64,000 bases of DNA, taken from positions 245,638 through 309,637 of the forward strand of contig PCCY01000021.1 of the NCBI GenBank assembly GCA_002731875.1, given 5' to 3'. The translations under genes and the position numbers were made by a program. This DNA comes from Roseobacter sp. GTDB taxonomy: Bacteria; Pseudomonadota; Alphaproteobacteria; Rhodobacterales; Rhodobacteraceae. Below the pieces are notes generated by a model. That model saw only the letters and a list, made by a program, of their open reading frames with translations, searched no databases and was not told the origin of the DNA. Below are positions 15,905-25,540 of this stretch, one piece after another. The first letter of the stretch is position 1, and each line of letters starts with the position of its first letter.

Positions 15905-17314
15905 TTAAGGTAATGTGATCGCGCTCGAATTACCTTCGTGATCCGGGATCGCAGATTTCAATCGCACGTAAAACGTTGATCCGACCCCCAGCGTGCTTTC
16001 ATAATAGATAGTTCCGCCATGCGCCTCGACAATCCGTTTTGAAACGGCGAGCCCCAGTCCGGTACCCTGAAAGCGGCGCTGGTCACTGGAATCAATCTGC
16101 CCGAATTCTTCGAATACCTTGGTTTCGCTATTTTCAGGGATGCCTATGCCGTTATCCTGGACGGAAAGCACAACGTCGTCGCCATCACGCACAAGTTTTA
16201 CATGAATATCATCGTTCGAATTGGAAAACTTGGCGGCATTCGATAGTAAATTGGTAACCACCTGATCCAACCGTTTCTTGTCACCCACGATGTAGAACTG
16301 ATGGGGATTAATATCGCATACCACCACCACACCAGTGGTTTGGGCATATGCATGGAATGACGTCACGGCATCATTCACCACATTTCCCAGATCGATCCTG
16401 GTCATATCAAGCGAAAATTTCCCGGCATCCGATGACTGGAGCAACAGAAGATCGACGACGAGGTCGTTCAACCGATTGCTGTTCCTTCCGGCCATTTCCA
16501 ACAGGCGCGCCATCTTTTCGGGGATTTCCCCGGAATTACCAGAGTTTATGATATCCAGCGCACCCTTTATCGAAGTAAGCGGGGTACGTAATTCATGACT
16601 GACCGTGGCAAGAAAACGGGTCTTGGCTTCGCTCGCAGCCAAGGCATGTTTATGTTCAATTTCCAGTGCGAGCCTGCTTTTGAGGAGGGATGAGTACCCG
16701 GTCAAAAAGCTGCGTGCCAGCTCTAGAATGAACCCCACAACGAAAAGTACAGTAAATAGATTAAGCCATATTTCAGACGTTATCGGCGGCCGGACAATCC
16801 ACACGTCGCGGATAGGAATATACAGGATAGCGACAACATAGATAAAAAGCCTGAGCCCTAAAATTGGAAGAAACTGGTGGTTGTTCATGGCTGCGAAAAT
16901 GGACGCCGAAACCAACAGGAATAGTGGAAGAAAGTGGTTGCCGCCGACACCTTGTTGAATGGCAATAGCCACGCAGAAAAGCGCAATCGTGGCCGCGCTT
17001 AATGCCGTTGCCAAAGCTACGTGAAAGGTAGCTTTGCGGATGTTGATCGAATGGTCACGCGCCGTCCGCAAGATATAACGCAATAGCAGGACATCATATA
17101 TTTCCCACGCGATGATGGCGACAAAGAATAACATCGCAACGGTTGGATCGTAGTAAAACCCGGCTAGAAATACCGACAGCGAATAGATTATGGTTCGCTG
17201 CAACGACAATTTCTGCCCGACGTGGGCATAGTCTTTCAGACGTTTGATGCGCGAATGGATATCGTTAGACAACTCAATGCCATTTTGTTCAATATCCTTT
17301 CCCTTAGCTTCCAT
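15905..17314 (-). CDS. Membrane-bound sensor histidine kinase divergent from the luxI-type gene
   Basis: This 469-residue kinase has an N-terminal membrane block of about six hydrophobic helices (residues 40-205) with almost no periplasmic loops, then HisKA (phosphorylated His240 in SHELRTPLTSIKG) and a full ATPase domain (DNGIGIP, GTGLGLAVSKRIVEAHGG). No PAS, HAMP or receiver domain is seen, and no response-regulator gene adjoins it. A multi-helix sensor of this sort is suited to membrane-soluble ligands. It diverges from the acyl-homoserine-lactone synthase gene across 165 bases, which makes a signal-sensing role attractive but unproven. Confidence 0.9.
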   Translation of the reverse strand: MEAKGKDIEQNGIELSNDIHSRIKRLKDYAHVGQKLSLQRTIIYSLSVFLAGFYYDPTVAMLFFVAIIAWEIYDVLLLRYILRTARDHSINIRKATFHVALATALSAATIALFCVAIAIQQGVGGNHFLPLFLLVSASIFAAMNNHQFLPILGLRLFIYVVAILYIPIRDVWIVRPPITSEIWLNLFTVLFVVGFILELARSFLTGYSSLLKSRLALEIEHKHALAASEAKTRFLATVSHELRTPLTSIKGALDIINSGNSGEIPEKMARLLEMAGRNSNRLNDLVVDLLLLQSSDAGKFSLDMTRIDLGNVVNDAVTSFHAYAQTTGVVVVCDINPHQFYIVGDKKRLDQVVTNLLSNAAKFSNSNDDIHVKLVRDGDDVVLSVQDNGIGIPENSETKVFEEFGQIDSSDQRRFQGTGLGLAVSKRIVEAHGGTIYYESTLGVGSTFYVRLKSAIPDHEGNSSAITLP

Positions 17315-17479
17315 CTGTGGGTATCCTATCGGCCGCGTAGCGGCGGTGCAGTGTTACAATTTAGCCATGGTTCAACTCTAAATGGAATTTTACTGTACCA
17401 AAGTGTCAAAAAAAAGGCTGTATAGATACTGTTAACGTTTACAATATGTCGCATAATCGCAAAAAACAGGCAATAAAAG

Positions 17480-18181
17480 ATGGGTTTTCACGCAGTAAAA
17501 GCCTCCGAACAACAATCCGTTGAAATTGGCATAGCAGATGCGAAGCGTGCGGGTGAACAAAAGGCAGTGCAAAACCGCCCGACGTTTGCCGCGAGAATTG
17601 AAGAAACAGTGGTGTGTGTGGAAAATCAACATCGCTACGGCCAGCTTTATGTGGATTTTCTTCGGGCTCGAAAAACGGTCTTTATCGACCAAAAGGGTTG
17701 GGACCTGCCGCAAACAGACGGCATGGAGTTCGATCAGTACGATACCCCGCAAAGCCGATCTGTTGTGATACATGAATACGGCCGGGTCCTGGCGGGCGTT
17801 AGGCTTTTGCCGACAACTGCGCAATGTGGTTGTTATTCCTATATGCTTAAGGACGCCCAGCGCGGCTTACTTCCGAATATTCCGGAATATATTCTTTACG
17901 AACCGGCACCGGTGGCGGCCCATGTCTGGGAAGCTACCCGTCTTTTCGTCACCAGGAACGAACCTGCCGAACGTCGGCTGATTATTCAGACTAAGTTAAT
18001 AAAGGCCATGGCCACCGCAGCAACAGAACAGGGCGCGACCCATGTCATCGGCATCGTTCCCGCAGCTTTTCAACGATGGATGAACCGTTTGGGCCTTAGC
18101 GCACTGCCCGTAGGGCCCAAACTGAACATCAGCGGCGATCACATACAAGCAGCTGTAATGTATGTCGCAGGTCAACTTTAG
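17480..18181 (+). CDS. LuxI-family acyl-homoserine-lactone synthase
   Basis: The 233-residue protein carries the invariant LuxI pattern: Arg64 and Phe68 in RARKTVF, Trp74, the acidic set E83/D85/D88 in MEFDQYD, Arg108 in RLLPTT, and Glu151/Arg154 in WEATRLFV. LuxI enzymes join S-adenosylmethionine and an acyl-ACP to make a diffusible homoserine lactone. The protein has about 40 residues ahead of the usual LuxI start, and no other ATG could shorten it. No luxR gene lies in the window. Neighbours are a divergent histidine kinase and a convergent START-like/P450 pair. No lux box was seen in its 165-base upstream gap. Confidence 0.9.
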   Translation: MGFHAVKASEQQSVEIGIADAKRAGEQKAVQNRPTFAARIEETVVCVENQHRYGQLYVDFLRARKTVFIDQKGWDLPQTDGMEFDQYDTPQSRSVVIHEYGRVLAGVRLLPTTAQCGCYSYMLKDAQRGLLPNIPEYILYEPAPVAAHVWEATRLFVTRNEPAERRLIIQTKLIKAMATAATEQGATHVIGIVPAAFQRWMNRLGLSALPVGPKLNISGDHIQAAVMYVAGQL

Positions 18182-18255
18182 GGATAATGGTATTGCGGCG
18201 TACTGTCAGGGTGTTCACAGGGATCGAAACAATCATTAGGCACAATTAGCCGCGG

Positions 18256-18732
18256 TTAGTCCGCAGCCTGAAAAGTAGGCAGGCCCGGTTTGATAGCTCG
18301 ATATGATCTGGAAACAAAAGTTTCTACTGCAATCACGTTTCGACGCTTGTGCCGTTTTTTATATATAAATTTAGCGTATCTCGCCAATATTGGAGTAAAT
18401 ATCCCGGCATCAATAATGATCCGATCAACCCACACTGCGCCGCCGTTCAACGGTTTAATATGCAGGCGGTGACGCCAAAGTCGCATGGCACCGTCAGTCT
18501 CCTTGCTTTCTATTATCCTGGCGGCGGGGCATATCATTCTGACCTCTACTTGATGTTTTCTGAATTTGAAATAACCACCGACCGCCATCGCGGTATAATA
18601 GATGCCGCCTTTTTGCAGCCGGTCGGTTGAAGAACCATCTGGCCCAGACACCTTTTCTGCAAGACAGGCGCACTCAAACAGTTGATCAGCACTTTCAAGG
18701 TATCGCCCCTTGATAGTCACTTCTCTGGACAT
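18256..18732 (-). CDS. START/SRPBCC-like protein downstream of the cytochrome P450
   Basis: From the ATG at 18732 (after AGGGGAGA) the protein has 158 residues. It has the look of an SRPBCC (START-like) ligand-binding protein: an N-terminal strand with EVTIKGRYLESADQLFECA, a central FKFRKHQVEVRMI, then WRHRLHIKPLNGGAVWVDRIII and a long basic C-terminal helix (AKFIYKKRHKRRN). Such folds bind or cyclise hydrophobic small molecules. It lies downstream of the P450 on the same strand, 216 bases away, and converges with the luxI-type gene. Family assignment is by pattern only. Confidence 0.65.
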   Translation of the reverse strand: MSREVTIKGRYLESADQLFECACLAEKVSGPDGSSTDRLQKGGIYYTAMAVGGYFKFRKHQVEVRMICPAARIIESKETDGAMRLWRHRLHIKPLNGGAVWVDRIIIDAGIFTPILARYAKFIYKKRHKRRNVIAVETFVSRSYRAIKPGLPTFQAAD

Positions 18733-18948
18733 GATTGGCTCTCCCCTTGATAGCACATCCGAAACCGTCAGACGCAACCCGGCAACAGCCAACCCAATGG
18801 CTGTTCGATTACCCTGATTTGGTAAGAACTATTCCGTATTTGGGGCGGTAAAATGGCGATATTTGGCTATTGTCATGGCTGTTAATCGCCTGCGTCGCCA
18901 AGGGGGCTTCACGTGACGCCATACGATCTGGCGGCTTCAATCTGCCAG

Positions 18949-20319
18949 TTAAACCGGTGTTGATTTCAGGATAAGCGGGCCGCCGGGGCGCATCGTGAAT
19001 GTCAGGTTTGGCGGCGCAACTGGGTGGTCGCTCATCGAGAATGACGCCCGCCTCAATGCAGACCCTAGAAGAACCATAATTTCGGTTTCTGCATATTGTG
19101 CACCGATGCAAATGCGCGGCCCGTCCCCGAACGGAATGAATTGACCGCGCGAGTACTTTTGGTCGAGAAACCTCTCAGGTTTATACTGACTTGCTTGTTC
19201 CCACAGCAATTCATTACGATGTAAGGAATAGACCGGAAACATGATAACGTCGCCTTTTTTAAAGGTTACGCCATTGATTTCGGTTTGATCGGTCGCATCG
19301 CGTGCAAAGAGCGCACCAGCGGGGTACAGGCGTAATGTTTCAAGAACATGCGCCTTAAGTCGCGGCATTTTTGAAAGCGTTTCAAAGGTAATCGGCCCCG
19401 TTGGACAAGCTTGTTTCACTTCATCTCTCAACGTTTCCTGTACCTCGGGGTGCATTGCCAACAGATAAAGCGCCCAAGCCACCGTATTTGCAGATGTTTC
19501 ATAGCCGGCGGCAACAAACGTCAGCAAGTTATCGACCGTGGTTTCGACATCTTCCTGATCGCTTTCAAGAGCTTCGATAAGCAAATCCAGAAAATCTTCG
19601 GGTTCGGCATGTCGTTGCGCCTGCCGATTGGCGATAACTTCGCGGGTAAGCTGCCTAAGGTCGGTGATAGACTTTTTGCTTCTGAGCCATTTCAGGCGAG
19701 GCAACCACGACGGCAACCCCATCAGATCGAATAGAGACATATAGCTGATATAGTCGGTGAAACTGCGCATCCCTTGGCGAATATCCTGTTTCGACACTGT
19801 CTCACTGCCAGAAAACATTACCCTTGAGATGTTTGCCAAAGTCGCTTCCTGCGTAGAATCCGCAACATCGACTTCACCCTCAGCGCGCGCAAAGAAGCTG
19901 GCGAGCTCTTCTCCGGTCGCTGCAAAATGGCTGGTCAGCACCGGCAGGTTACGGGCCGCAAACAGCGGGGCATACCGGTGTCTTTGCGCCCGCCACTGTT
20001 CGCCCTCTGCCAAGATCATCCCGTTACCCACCGCAGCGCCAATGACGTTTCGGGTGAATTGGGATTTCGGGAACCGCCGCCCCACCCCCGCCAAAAGTTC
20101 GGTGACCATTTCCGGATCGCAAACATAGTGAATATTCGCGGGGCCCTTCAGATACTTTTGCGTCCTCGTTGCATCAGGAATTACCGAGAAGATATTTTTG
20201 CCTGCTTTTTTCGCAAAATCGATTAGACTGACATCGTCTACAGCCAACTGCGCCGCCACCGGCTGACCGGAGCCTCCGAGCGCTTTCATCACTGTATTTG
20301 ACTTCTCCATCATGCCCAA
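18949..20319 (-). CDS. Cytochrome P450
   Basis: This 456-residue cytosolic-type P450 has the C-helix WRAQRHR (about 109-115), the I-helix oxygen-binding AGYET (271-275), the K-helix ExxR (E327-R330) and the heme-binding loop FGDGPRICIG with the ligand Cys404. It has no N-terminal membrane anchor. The sequence style (LLTFVAAGYETSANTVAW, PERFL) is that of bacterial P450s related to the CYP4/CYP102 type that hydroxylate fatty acids or alkanes. Redox partners are not encoded nearby. Oxidation of an acyl chain, perhaps that of the lactone made by the nearby synthase, is a hypothesis. Alternative starts lie at Met3, Met4 and Met11. Confidence 0.93.
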   Translation of the reverse strand: MGMMEKSNTVMKALGGSGQPVAAQLAVDDVSLIDFAKKAGKNIFSVIPDATRTQKYLKGPANIHYVCDPEMVTELLAGVGRRFPKSQFTRNVIGAAVGNGMILAEGEQWRAQRHRYAPLFAARNLPVLTSHFAATGEELASFFARAEGEVDVADSTQEATLANISRVMFSGSETVSKQDIRQGMRSFTDYISYMSLFDLMGLPSWLPRLKWLRSKKSITDLRQLTREVIANRQAQRHAEPEDFLDLLIEALESDQEDVETTVDNLLTFVAAGYETSANTVAWALYLLAMHPEVQETLRDEVKQACPTGPITFETLSKMPRLKAHVLETLRLYPAGALFARDATDQTEINGVTFKKGDVIMFPVYSLHRNELLWEQASQYKPERFLDQKYSRGQFIPFGDGPRICIGAQYAETEIMVLLGSALRRASFSMSDHPVAPPNLTFTMRPGGPLILKSTPV

Positions 20320-20718
20320 TGCCTTATCTCCCCTTGCCCGCGCGTTTTCTCGTTTTGCGAACCTTGATACGTTATAGATAATTTAGCCATCAAATTAACA
20401 ACAAAAGTACACTGCACGTTTCAAAACCGCACATTTTTAGCGACCCCCGATGTGTGGCGAGCTCAACGCCTAGTCAACCGTAATTTCTATATACCTAAAC
20501 GATCACCAGCAGCCATGGCTTGCCCTTCGGGATATCGACACAAACAAGGGCTGGAACCCGAGCCGGCAAACGGGAAAAGGATGCACCCAAGCCAGGTACA
20601 TCCTCAATACTTACCCACCAATAAAACAGAACAATAACTGCGGTCTGCGGCAATCGCTTTCCCCGAACACCTCGGAACGGCGCAATGTCGTATCCGATAG
20701 CCGCGCCGCGCAATCAGA
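20320..20718. other. Intergenic stretch between rpoH-type gene and P450 gene
   Basis: These 399 bases follow the leftward sigma-factor gene and precede the leftward P450 gene. The frames over it carry no family pattern. The AT-rich part at about 20360-20450 is the likely P450 promoter, but I see no lux-box-type palindrome, no clear terminator and no repeat. Confidence 0.5.
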
Positions 20719-21597
20719 CTACATCAGGAACTGCCTCACCTCAGCAGAATGGGTTTCCAGCGTCTTGCGCATCTTGCCGAATGCAGCTGCTTCAAGCTGC
20801 CGTACTCTTTCTTTCGATAAACTGAGCTCCGCTCCCAGACTTTCCAAGGTGCGGGGCTGGTCGCGTAACTTGCGCTCCCGAACAATGAATTGTTCACGTT
20901 CGTTCAAGGCTTGCATTGCGTCTAAAAGCCAGTTGCGCAGCGTCACCGTATCGTGACTTTCCTCAACTTGCTCGGCAGCCTGAACGTTATCGTCAATCAA
21001 GGCGTCGATCCACTCGCGGCCCTCGTCTTCGGCGGATTGCGTCGCATTCAAGGAGTAATCCGAACCGGAAAGCCGCCCCTCCATCATCTCCACATCCTGC
21101 ATGGGTACGCCGATTTCAGTCGAAATCATTTGCCGCAACTGGTGCCGGTCCAACGTGTGGCCCGCAACCTGAGCTTCGCGCTCCAATCTCGCCTGAACTC
21201 TCTTCATGTTGAAAAATAACGATTTCTGAGACGACGTGGATCCGGTTCGTACCATGGACCAGTTGCGCATGACATGATCTTGGATGCTCGCCTTGATCCA
21301 CCACACCGCGTAGGTCGAAAACCGCACGCCTCGGTCCGGATCAAACTTGTCCGCTGCCTTCATAAGACCCAATCCCGCTTCCTGGATAAGGTCATTCATC
21401 GGGGCACCATAGCGTTTGAACTTGCCAGCCATCGAAATGGCAAGCCGCATATATGCCGTTATCAAACGATGCAATGCATCTTCATCACGTTGATCACGCC
21501 AAGCATAGGCCAACCTCAGTTCGGTCTCGGCGTCCAAAAGCTCTGCTTTCATTGCAGTCCGTGTTAAAGAATATTCGCGTGCGTGTGTAAGCGCCAT
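20719..21597 (-). CDS. rpoH: RpoH-family RNA polymerase sigma-32 factor
   Basis: This 292-residue sigma-70-class factor has region 2 with MNDLIQEAGLGLMKAADKFDPDRGVRFSTYAVWWIK split across about 65-100, a region with QKSLFFNMKR that corresponds to the RpoH box, and region 4.2 with LSLSKERVRQLEAAAFGKM. This is the heat-shock/oxidative-stress sigma class. Roseobacter-group genomes usually carry two rpoH genes; whether this is rpoHI or rpoHII cannot be decided without alignment, though the divergent RpoH box (SLFF rather than KLFF) leans towards rpoHII. Met16 is an alternative start. Confidence 0.9.
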   Translation of the reverse strand: MALTHAREYSLTRTAMKAELLDAETELRLAYAWRDQRDEDALHRLITAYMRLAISMAGKFKRYGAPMNDLIQEAGLGLMKAADKFDPDRGVRFSTYAVWWIKASIQDHVMRNWSMVRTGSTSSQKSLFFNMKRVQARLEREAQVAGHTLDRHQLRQMISTEIGVPMQDVEMMEGRLSGSDYSLNATQSAEDEGREWIDALIDDNVQAAEQVEESHDTVTLRNWLLDAMQALNEREQFIVRERKLRDQPRTLESLGAELSLSKERVRQLEAAAFGKMRKTLETHSAEVRQFLM

Positions 21598-21824
21598 ACT
21601 ATCACCCCCTGATGATTTGACGCCTCGAAACGCGCCTTTCCTCTAAAACGCCCCCGCTAACCAATTAGTTCATTACGATCGCAAAAAATCGTCAAAAAAA
21701 TCCCACGCCAGTCGCCTCGGTGAGCGGTTTCCCTGCGTCAAGGAGTAGACGCACAGGCAGTTTGACATTGGGACGAAACGGCTAAACTATCTGCTGTTCT
21801 CAATAGACCTGAAGGAAAGCGATC

Positions 21825-22406
21825 ATGACAATCTGGCATTGGGTGCGCCATGGCCCGACCCACGAAAAAACATTTGTGGGATGGCGGGATGTCCCTGCCG
21901 ATCTGTCAGATACCGCGCAGATTGATCGATTGACGCAACACCTCCCCGCCAAAGCATACCTACTCTCGTCGGATCTGGGCCGCGCTGTCACCACTGCTGA
22001 TGTCCTCGCTTTACCTACGCGTACCCGCCTCGCCCACGAGGCGGACTTGCGCGAGCTGAATTTCGGGCGTTGGGACGGCATGCACGCCAGCGCGATTTCA
22101 ATCAGCGACCCCGATCTAAGCCGCGCCTATTGGACAACCCCAGGCGACGTTGTCGCCCCTGATGGCGAAAGCTGGAACCAGGCAGCGTCTAGGATCAACG
22201 CGGCAGTCGACAGAATAAACGCCCGACACCCCGATACCCATATCATTGCCGTGGCCCATTTCGGCACGATCCTGACGCAAATCCAAAGGGCACTGGGGGT
22301 CGATGCCCACGCCGCGATGGCCTACAAGATAGACAACCTGTCCACGACGGAAATTCACATTTCCGACGGCTCATGGAGCGTTCTGCGCATCAATCACACT
22401 CCTTGA
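21825..22406 (+). CDS. Histidine phosphatase family protein (phosphoglycerate-mutase-like)
   Basis: This 193-residue protein has the catalytic WVRHGPT motif (His9), a second arginine in LLSSDLGRAVTTAD, the acid residue in LRELNFGRWDGM, and a C-terminal VAHFGTIL histidine. It resembles the CobC/phosphoglycerate mutase branch of the superfamily. The likely activity is removal of phosphate from a small metabolite; the true substrate is not evident and there are no cobalamin genes nearby. It stands alone between rpoH (divergent) and comM (same strand, 203 bases on). Confidence 0.85.
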   Translation: MTIWHWVRHGPTHEKTFVGWRDVPADLSDTAQIDRLTQHLPAKAYLLSSDLGRAVTTADVLALPTRTRLAHEADLRELNFGRWDGMHASAISISDPDLSRAYWTTPGDVVAPDGESWNQAASRINAAVDRINARHPDTHIIAVAHFGTILTQIQRALGVDAHAAMAYKIDNLSTTEIHISDGSWSVLRINHTP

Positions 22407-22609
22407 TGCCGATTCAGCGATCCACATTCGCGCCGCCTTTTCACGCCGCTCCCGATCCCACGCCATCGCCACGCGCGTCGGTGCCCCAACTGCGATCCCC
22501 TGATTTCATTTTGCCAAATAAACTCAAATCCGACAGTAAGCTGAAAAATTAACGGTTCTTAAACACCCTGAACCTACGCCTTAACCATCCGTCCCAACAA
22601 AGGCTTTCC

Positions 22610-24124
22610 ATGGTTTCCCGTGCTTACACTGTTGCGTTTCATGGGGTCGATGCGCGGCTTGTGGAAGTACAATGCGCGGTTTCAGCGGGGTTACCGTCAT
22701 TTTCTATCGTCGGGTTGCCCGACAAAGCAGTTTCCGAAGCACGCGACCGCGTACGCGCGGCATTGTCGTCAATGACCATCGCTCTTCCCAGCAAACGTAT
22801 TATCATCAATCTAAGCCCGGCCGACCTCCCCAAGGAAGGCAGCCATTTTGACCTTCCGATTGCCCTGTCATTGCTGGCCGCCATCGACGTTCTGCCTCGT
22901 GATGTCGTGCAGACATTTGTGGGGTTGGGCGAACTTTCTCTGGACGGCACGTTGACACCAGTATTGGGGGCGCTCCCCGCAGCGATGACTGCGGCAGAAC
23001 ATCATAAAGGGCTGTTATGCCCCGCGGCTTGCGGCGCCGAAGCTGCTTGGGTCGGCAACACACAGGTAATTGCTGCGGGTTGCTTACGTGATGTCGTACA
23101 CCATTGTTCCGGGCAAACCCCTCTCGCAGCCGCGACCCCGGGCGAAGCACCATCCTGCGCTTCCCAAAAGGATCTGCAAGAGGTCAAAGGACAAGAACGG
23201 GGAAAACGTGCCCTGGAAATCGCTGCGGCCGGGCGTCATCACCTTATGTTTGTGGGCACCCCCGGTTCGGGCAAGTCTATGCTGGCAGCACGCCTGCCGA
23301 CCATTTTGCCACCTCTATCCCCGCGCGAGGCGCTTAGCACGTCGATGATCCATTCTTTGGCGGGGCTTATTGACGAAGGCGGTATCTCGCGACATCGACC
23401 GTTTCGCGAACCACATCACACCGCGTCGATGGTCGCTATCATCGGCGGGGGCCGGCACGCAAAGCCGGGCGAAGTAAGCCTTGCCCATAACGGGGTTTTA
23501 TTCATGGATGAGCTTCCCGAATTTCCCCGCGCTGTCCTGGAAACCCTCCGGCAACCCTTGGAATCCGGCGAAGTGACGGTCGCGCGGGCCAACGCCCATG
23601 TAAAATACCCTTGTAAATTCATGCTGGTGGGTGCGGCCAATCCTTGCAAATGCGGGCACCTGAATGACCCGGCACGTTCGTGTAGCAAAGCACCAAAATG
23701 TGGCGAAGATTATATGGGGCGCATATCTGGTCCACTCATCGACCGGTTCGACATGCGGGTGGACATCCCCCCGGTTGCTTATACCGATCTCGATCTTCAT
23801 GACGGAGGGGAAACATCGGCGACGGTCGCCGCACGGGTTGCGCTGGCCGTCGAAATGCAGGCTTGCCGTTTCCAGGCATTTCCAGAGGTGACGCAAAACG
23901 CAGATGCCGACGGCACCCTACTGGAAGAAATCGCAACACCGGATTCCGAAGGCCGCGCGTTGCTTCTCCATGCCGCGGCACGGTTTCATCTGTCGGCACG
24001 CGGGTATCACCGCGTTTTAAGGGTGGCTCGGACAATCGCGGATCTGGACAACTCGGACGGCATACGCAAACCCCACGTGGCCGAAGCGCTCAGCTTCCGC
24101 TTGCCGCATGGTATCGTCGGATGA
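22610..24124 (+). CDS. comM: YifB/ComM-family magnesium-chelatase-like AAA+ ATPase
   Basis: This 504-residue protein has an N-terminal Lon-like domain (about 15-165, with GLPSFSIVGLPDKAVSEARDRV in two parts), a central AAA+ ATPase with Walker A GTPGSGKS (216-223) and Walker B GVLFMDELPEF, and a C-terminal Mg-chelatase-like domain. Zinc-type cysteines lie in NPCKCGHL and near CSKAPKCGEDY. ComM is a branch-migration helicase that extends homologous recombination during natural transformation in several bacteria. The start has a serviceable ribosome site, and the gene converges with gshB. Confidence 0.93.
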   Translation: MVSRAYTVAFHGVDARLVEVQCAVSAGLPSFSIVGLPDKAVSEARDRVRAALSSMTIALPSKRIIINLSPADLPKEGSHFDLPIALSLLAAIDVLPRDVVQTFVGLGELSLDGTLTPVLGALPAAMTAAEHHKGLLCPAACGAEAAWVGNTQVIAAGCLRDVVHHCSGQTPLAAATPGEAPSCASQKDLQEVKGQERGKRALEIAAAGRHHLMFVGTPGSGKSMLAARLPTILPPLSPREALSTSMIHSLAGLIDEGGISRHRPFREPHHTASMVAIIGGGRHAKPGEVSLAHNGVLFMDELPEFPRAVLETLRQPLESGEVTVARANAHVKYPCKFMLVGAANPCKCGHLNDPARSCSKAPKCGEDYMGRISGPLIDRFDMRVDIPPVAYTDLDLHDGGETSATVAARVALAVEMQACRFQAFPEVTQNADADGTLLEEIATPDSEGRALLLHAAARFHLSARGYHRVLRVARTIADLDNSDGIRKPHVAEALSFRLPHGIVG

Positions 24125-24155
24125 TCCAAAGGCGATGCTCTGCCGCTTCGTCACC

Positions 24156-25091
24156 TCAGGTGCGACGGGCCTCGATTGCTTCCCAAATCTGTGCGGCAAT
24201 ATTGGTTCCGTCAAAACGTTCCAGTTCCTGGATGCCGGTGGGAGACGTCACGTTGATCTCCGTCAGGTAATCACCGATCACATCGATACCAACAAATATC
24301 TGGCCCTTTTCCTTTAACCGGGGCCCGATTGCAGCACAAATCTCAAGATCACGGTCGGTCAGGCCAATTTTCTCGGGTCGCCCTCCAACATGCATGTTGG
24401 ATCGTGTTTCACCCTCAGCCGGAACGCGGTTGATAGCACCGACAGCTTCGCCATCGACAAGGATAACGCGCTTGTCACCCTTAGACACAGCGGGCAGAAA
24501 CTTCTGTATGATCAATGGTTCGCGCGAAAAGCCGGTGAAAAGCTCGTGCAACGCACCCAGGTTCCGGTCATTGCCGTCCAGACGAAAAACACCGGCCCCA
24601 CCATTTCCATAAAGAGGCTTGAGTATTACATCCCCATGCTTGGCCTTGAATGCCTTTATCGTGTCAATATCACGCGCGATCGTTGTCGGGGGGATCAAGT
24701 CAGGGAAATCCAGCACCAACAGTTTTTCCGGATAGTTGCGGACCCAGAAGGGGTCATTCACCACCAGGGTTGTTTGCTTCAACCGATCAAGCAGATGCGT
24801 CGACGTGATGTAGTGCATATCAAAAGGCGGGTCCTGCCGCAGCCACACCACATCGAAATCGGCTAGATCAACTTCGCGTTCCGGACCAAGCGTTGCATGG
24901 TCGCCCTGAACACGCTGGACCGTCAGATCATGCCCGCGAGCGGTAATGCGCCCTTCCTGATAGGCCAGGTGATCAGGTGTATAATAAAATAGCGAATGCC
25001 CGCGCGCCTGCGCCTCTTCTGCCAATCGGAAACTACTGTCCGCGTTTATGTTTACGGCCCCGATCGGGTCCATTTGAAAGGCAATTTTCAT
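24156..25091 (-). CDS. gshB: Glutathione synthetase
   Basis: GshB adds glycine to gamma-glutamylcysteine with ATP to make glutathione in the cytoplasm. At 311 residues it is of standard length and starts with the family hallmark [20 protein letters not shown] (first part). It carries the ATP-grasp elements [34 protein letters not shown] and the catalytic loop [17 protein letters not shown]. It is the last gene of the leftward block rsmI-yraN-gshB, with 68 bases after yraN. Confidence 0.96.
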   Translation of the reverse strand: MKIAFQMDPIGAVNINADSSFRLAEEAQARGHSLFYYTPDHLAYQEGRITARGHDLTVQRVQGDHATLGPEREVDLADFDVVWLRQDPPFDMHYITSTHLLDRLKQTTLVVNDPFWVRNYPEKLLVLDFPDLIPPTTIARDIDTIKAFKAKHGDVILKPLYGNGGAGVFRLDGNDRNLGALHELFTGFSREPLIIQKFLPAVSKGDKRVILVDGEAVGAINRVPAEGETRSNMHVGGRPEKIGLTDRDLEICAAIGPRLKEKGQIFVGIDVIGDYLTEINVTSPTGIQELERFDGTNIAAQIWEAIEARRT

Positions 25092-25159
25092 GACGGGTCT
25101 CCGTGCTGTTCATCTTTAGATGGCGCAGAGATGCACAAGGTGCAATGGCCCAAGCATGT

Positions 25160-25540
25160 TTAAAAGGCGTTTTCGAGGATTTGAACTTCGCCGGAATGGT
25201 CGACTAACGCTACGTCGAACCGCATGTGAGTCAGGCTGCCGTGTGGCCCGTGACCGACATATTCTTCGGCAGAATTGCGAATGCGTTGCATCTGCCTGGG
25301 GGTTAATCGCTGCGCGGCCTGCTCAAAGCTCCGACTTTTCTTGACCTCAACAAATACGATCCCGACTTCATCGCGCATGATCAGGTCGATCTCGCCGGAT
25401 CTACCCCGCCACCTTTCGTGGGCCAATGCAAACCCACGCCGCAGATAATTCCGCGAAACGGTTAGCTCCGCTGCGCGACCCGCGTGATATGATACGCAAC
25501 CCCGCGCGGTTCTGTCCTGTACTGCGGAACTGACGGTCAA
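25160..25540 (-). CDS. YraN family (UPF0102) endonuclease-like protein
   Basis: This 126-residue protein has the UPF0102 core: an N-terminal GRAAELTVSRNYLRRGF segment, then the PD-(D/E)xK nuclease motif as GEIDLIMRD and VFVEVKKS, and the helix LTPRQMQRIRNSAEEYV. The biological role is not well established; family members are often near rsmI, as here. Its start overlaps the rsmI stop by four bases (ATGA), so it is translationally coupled. Confidence 0.9.
   Translation of the reverse strand: MTVSSAVQDRTARGCVSYHAGRAAELTVSRNYLRRGFALAHERWRGRSGEIDLIMRDEVGIVFVEVKKSRSFEQAAQRLTPRQMQRIRNSAEEYVGHGPHGSLTHMRFDVALVDHSGEVQILENAF

Noticed and set aside
17315..17479. lux box upstream of the LuxI-type gene
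   Set aside because: Apart from a bare GTTAAC no 18-20 bp palindrome of the lux-box type is visible.
20437..20713. Leftward 72-codon frame between rpoH and the P450 gene
   Set aside because: No ribosome site and no family pattern; composition looks random.
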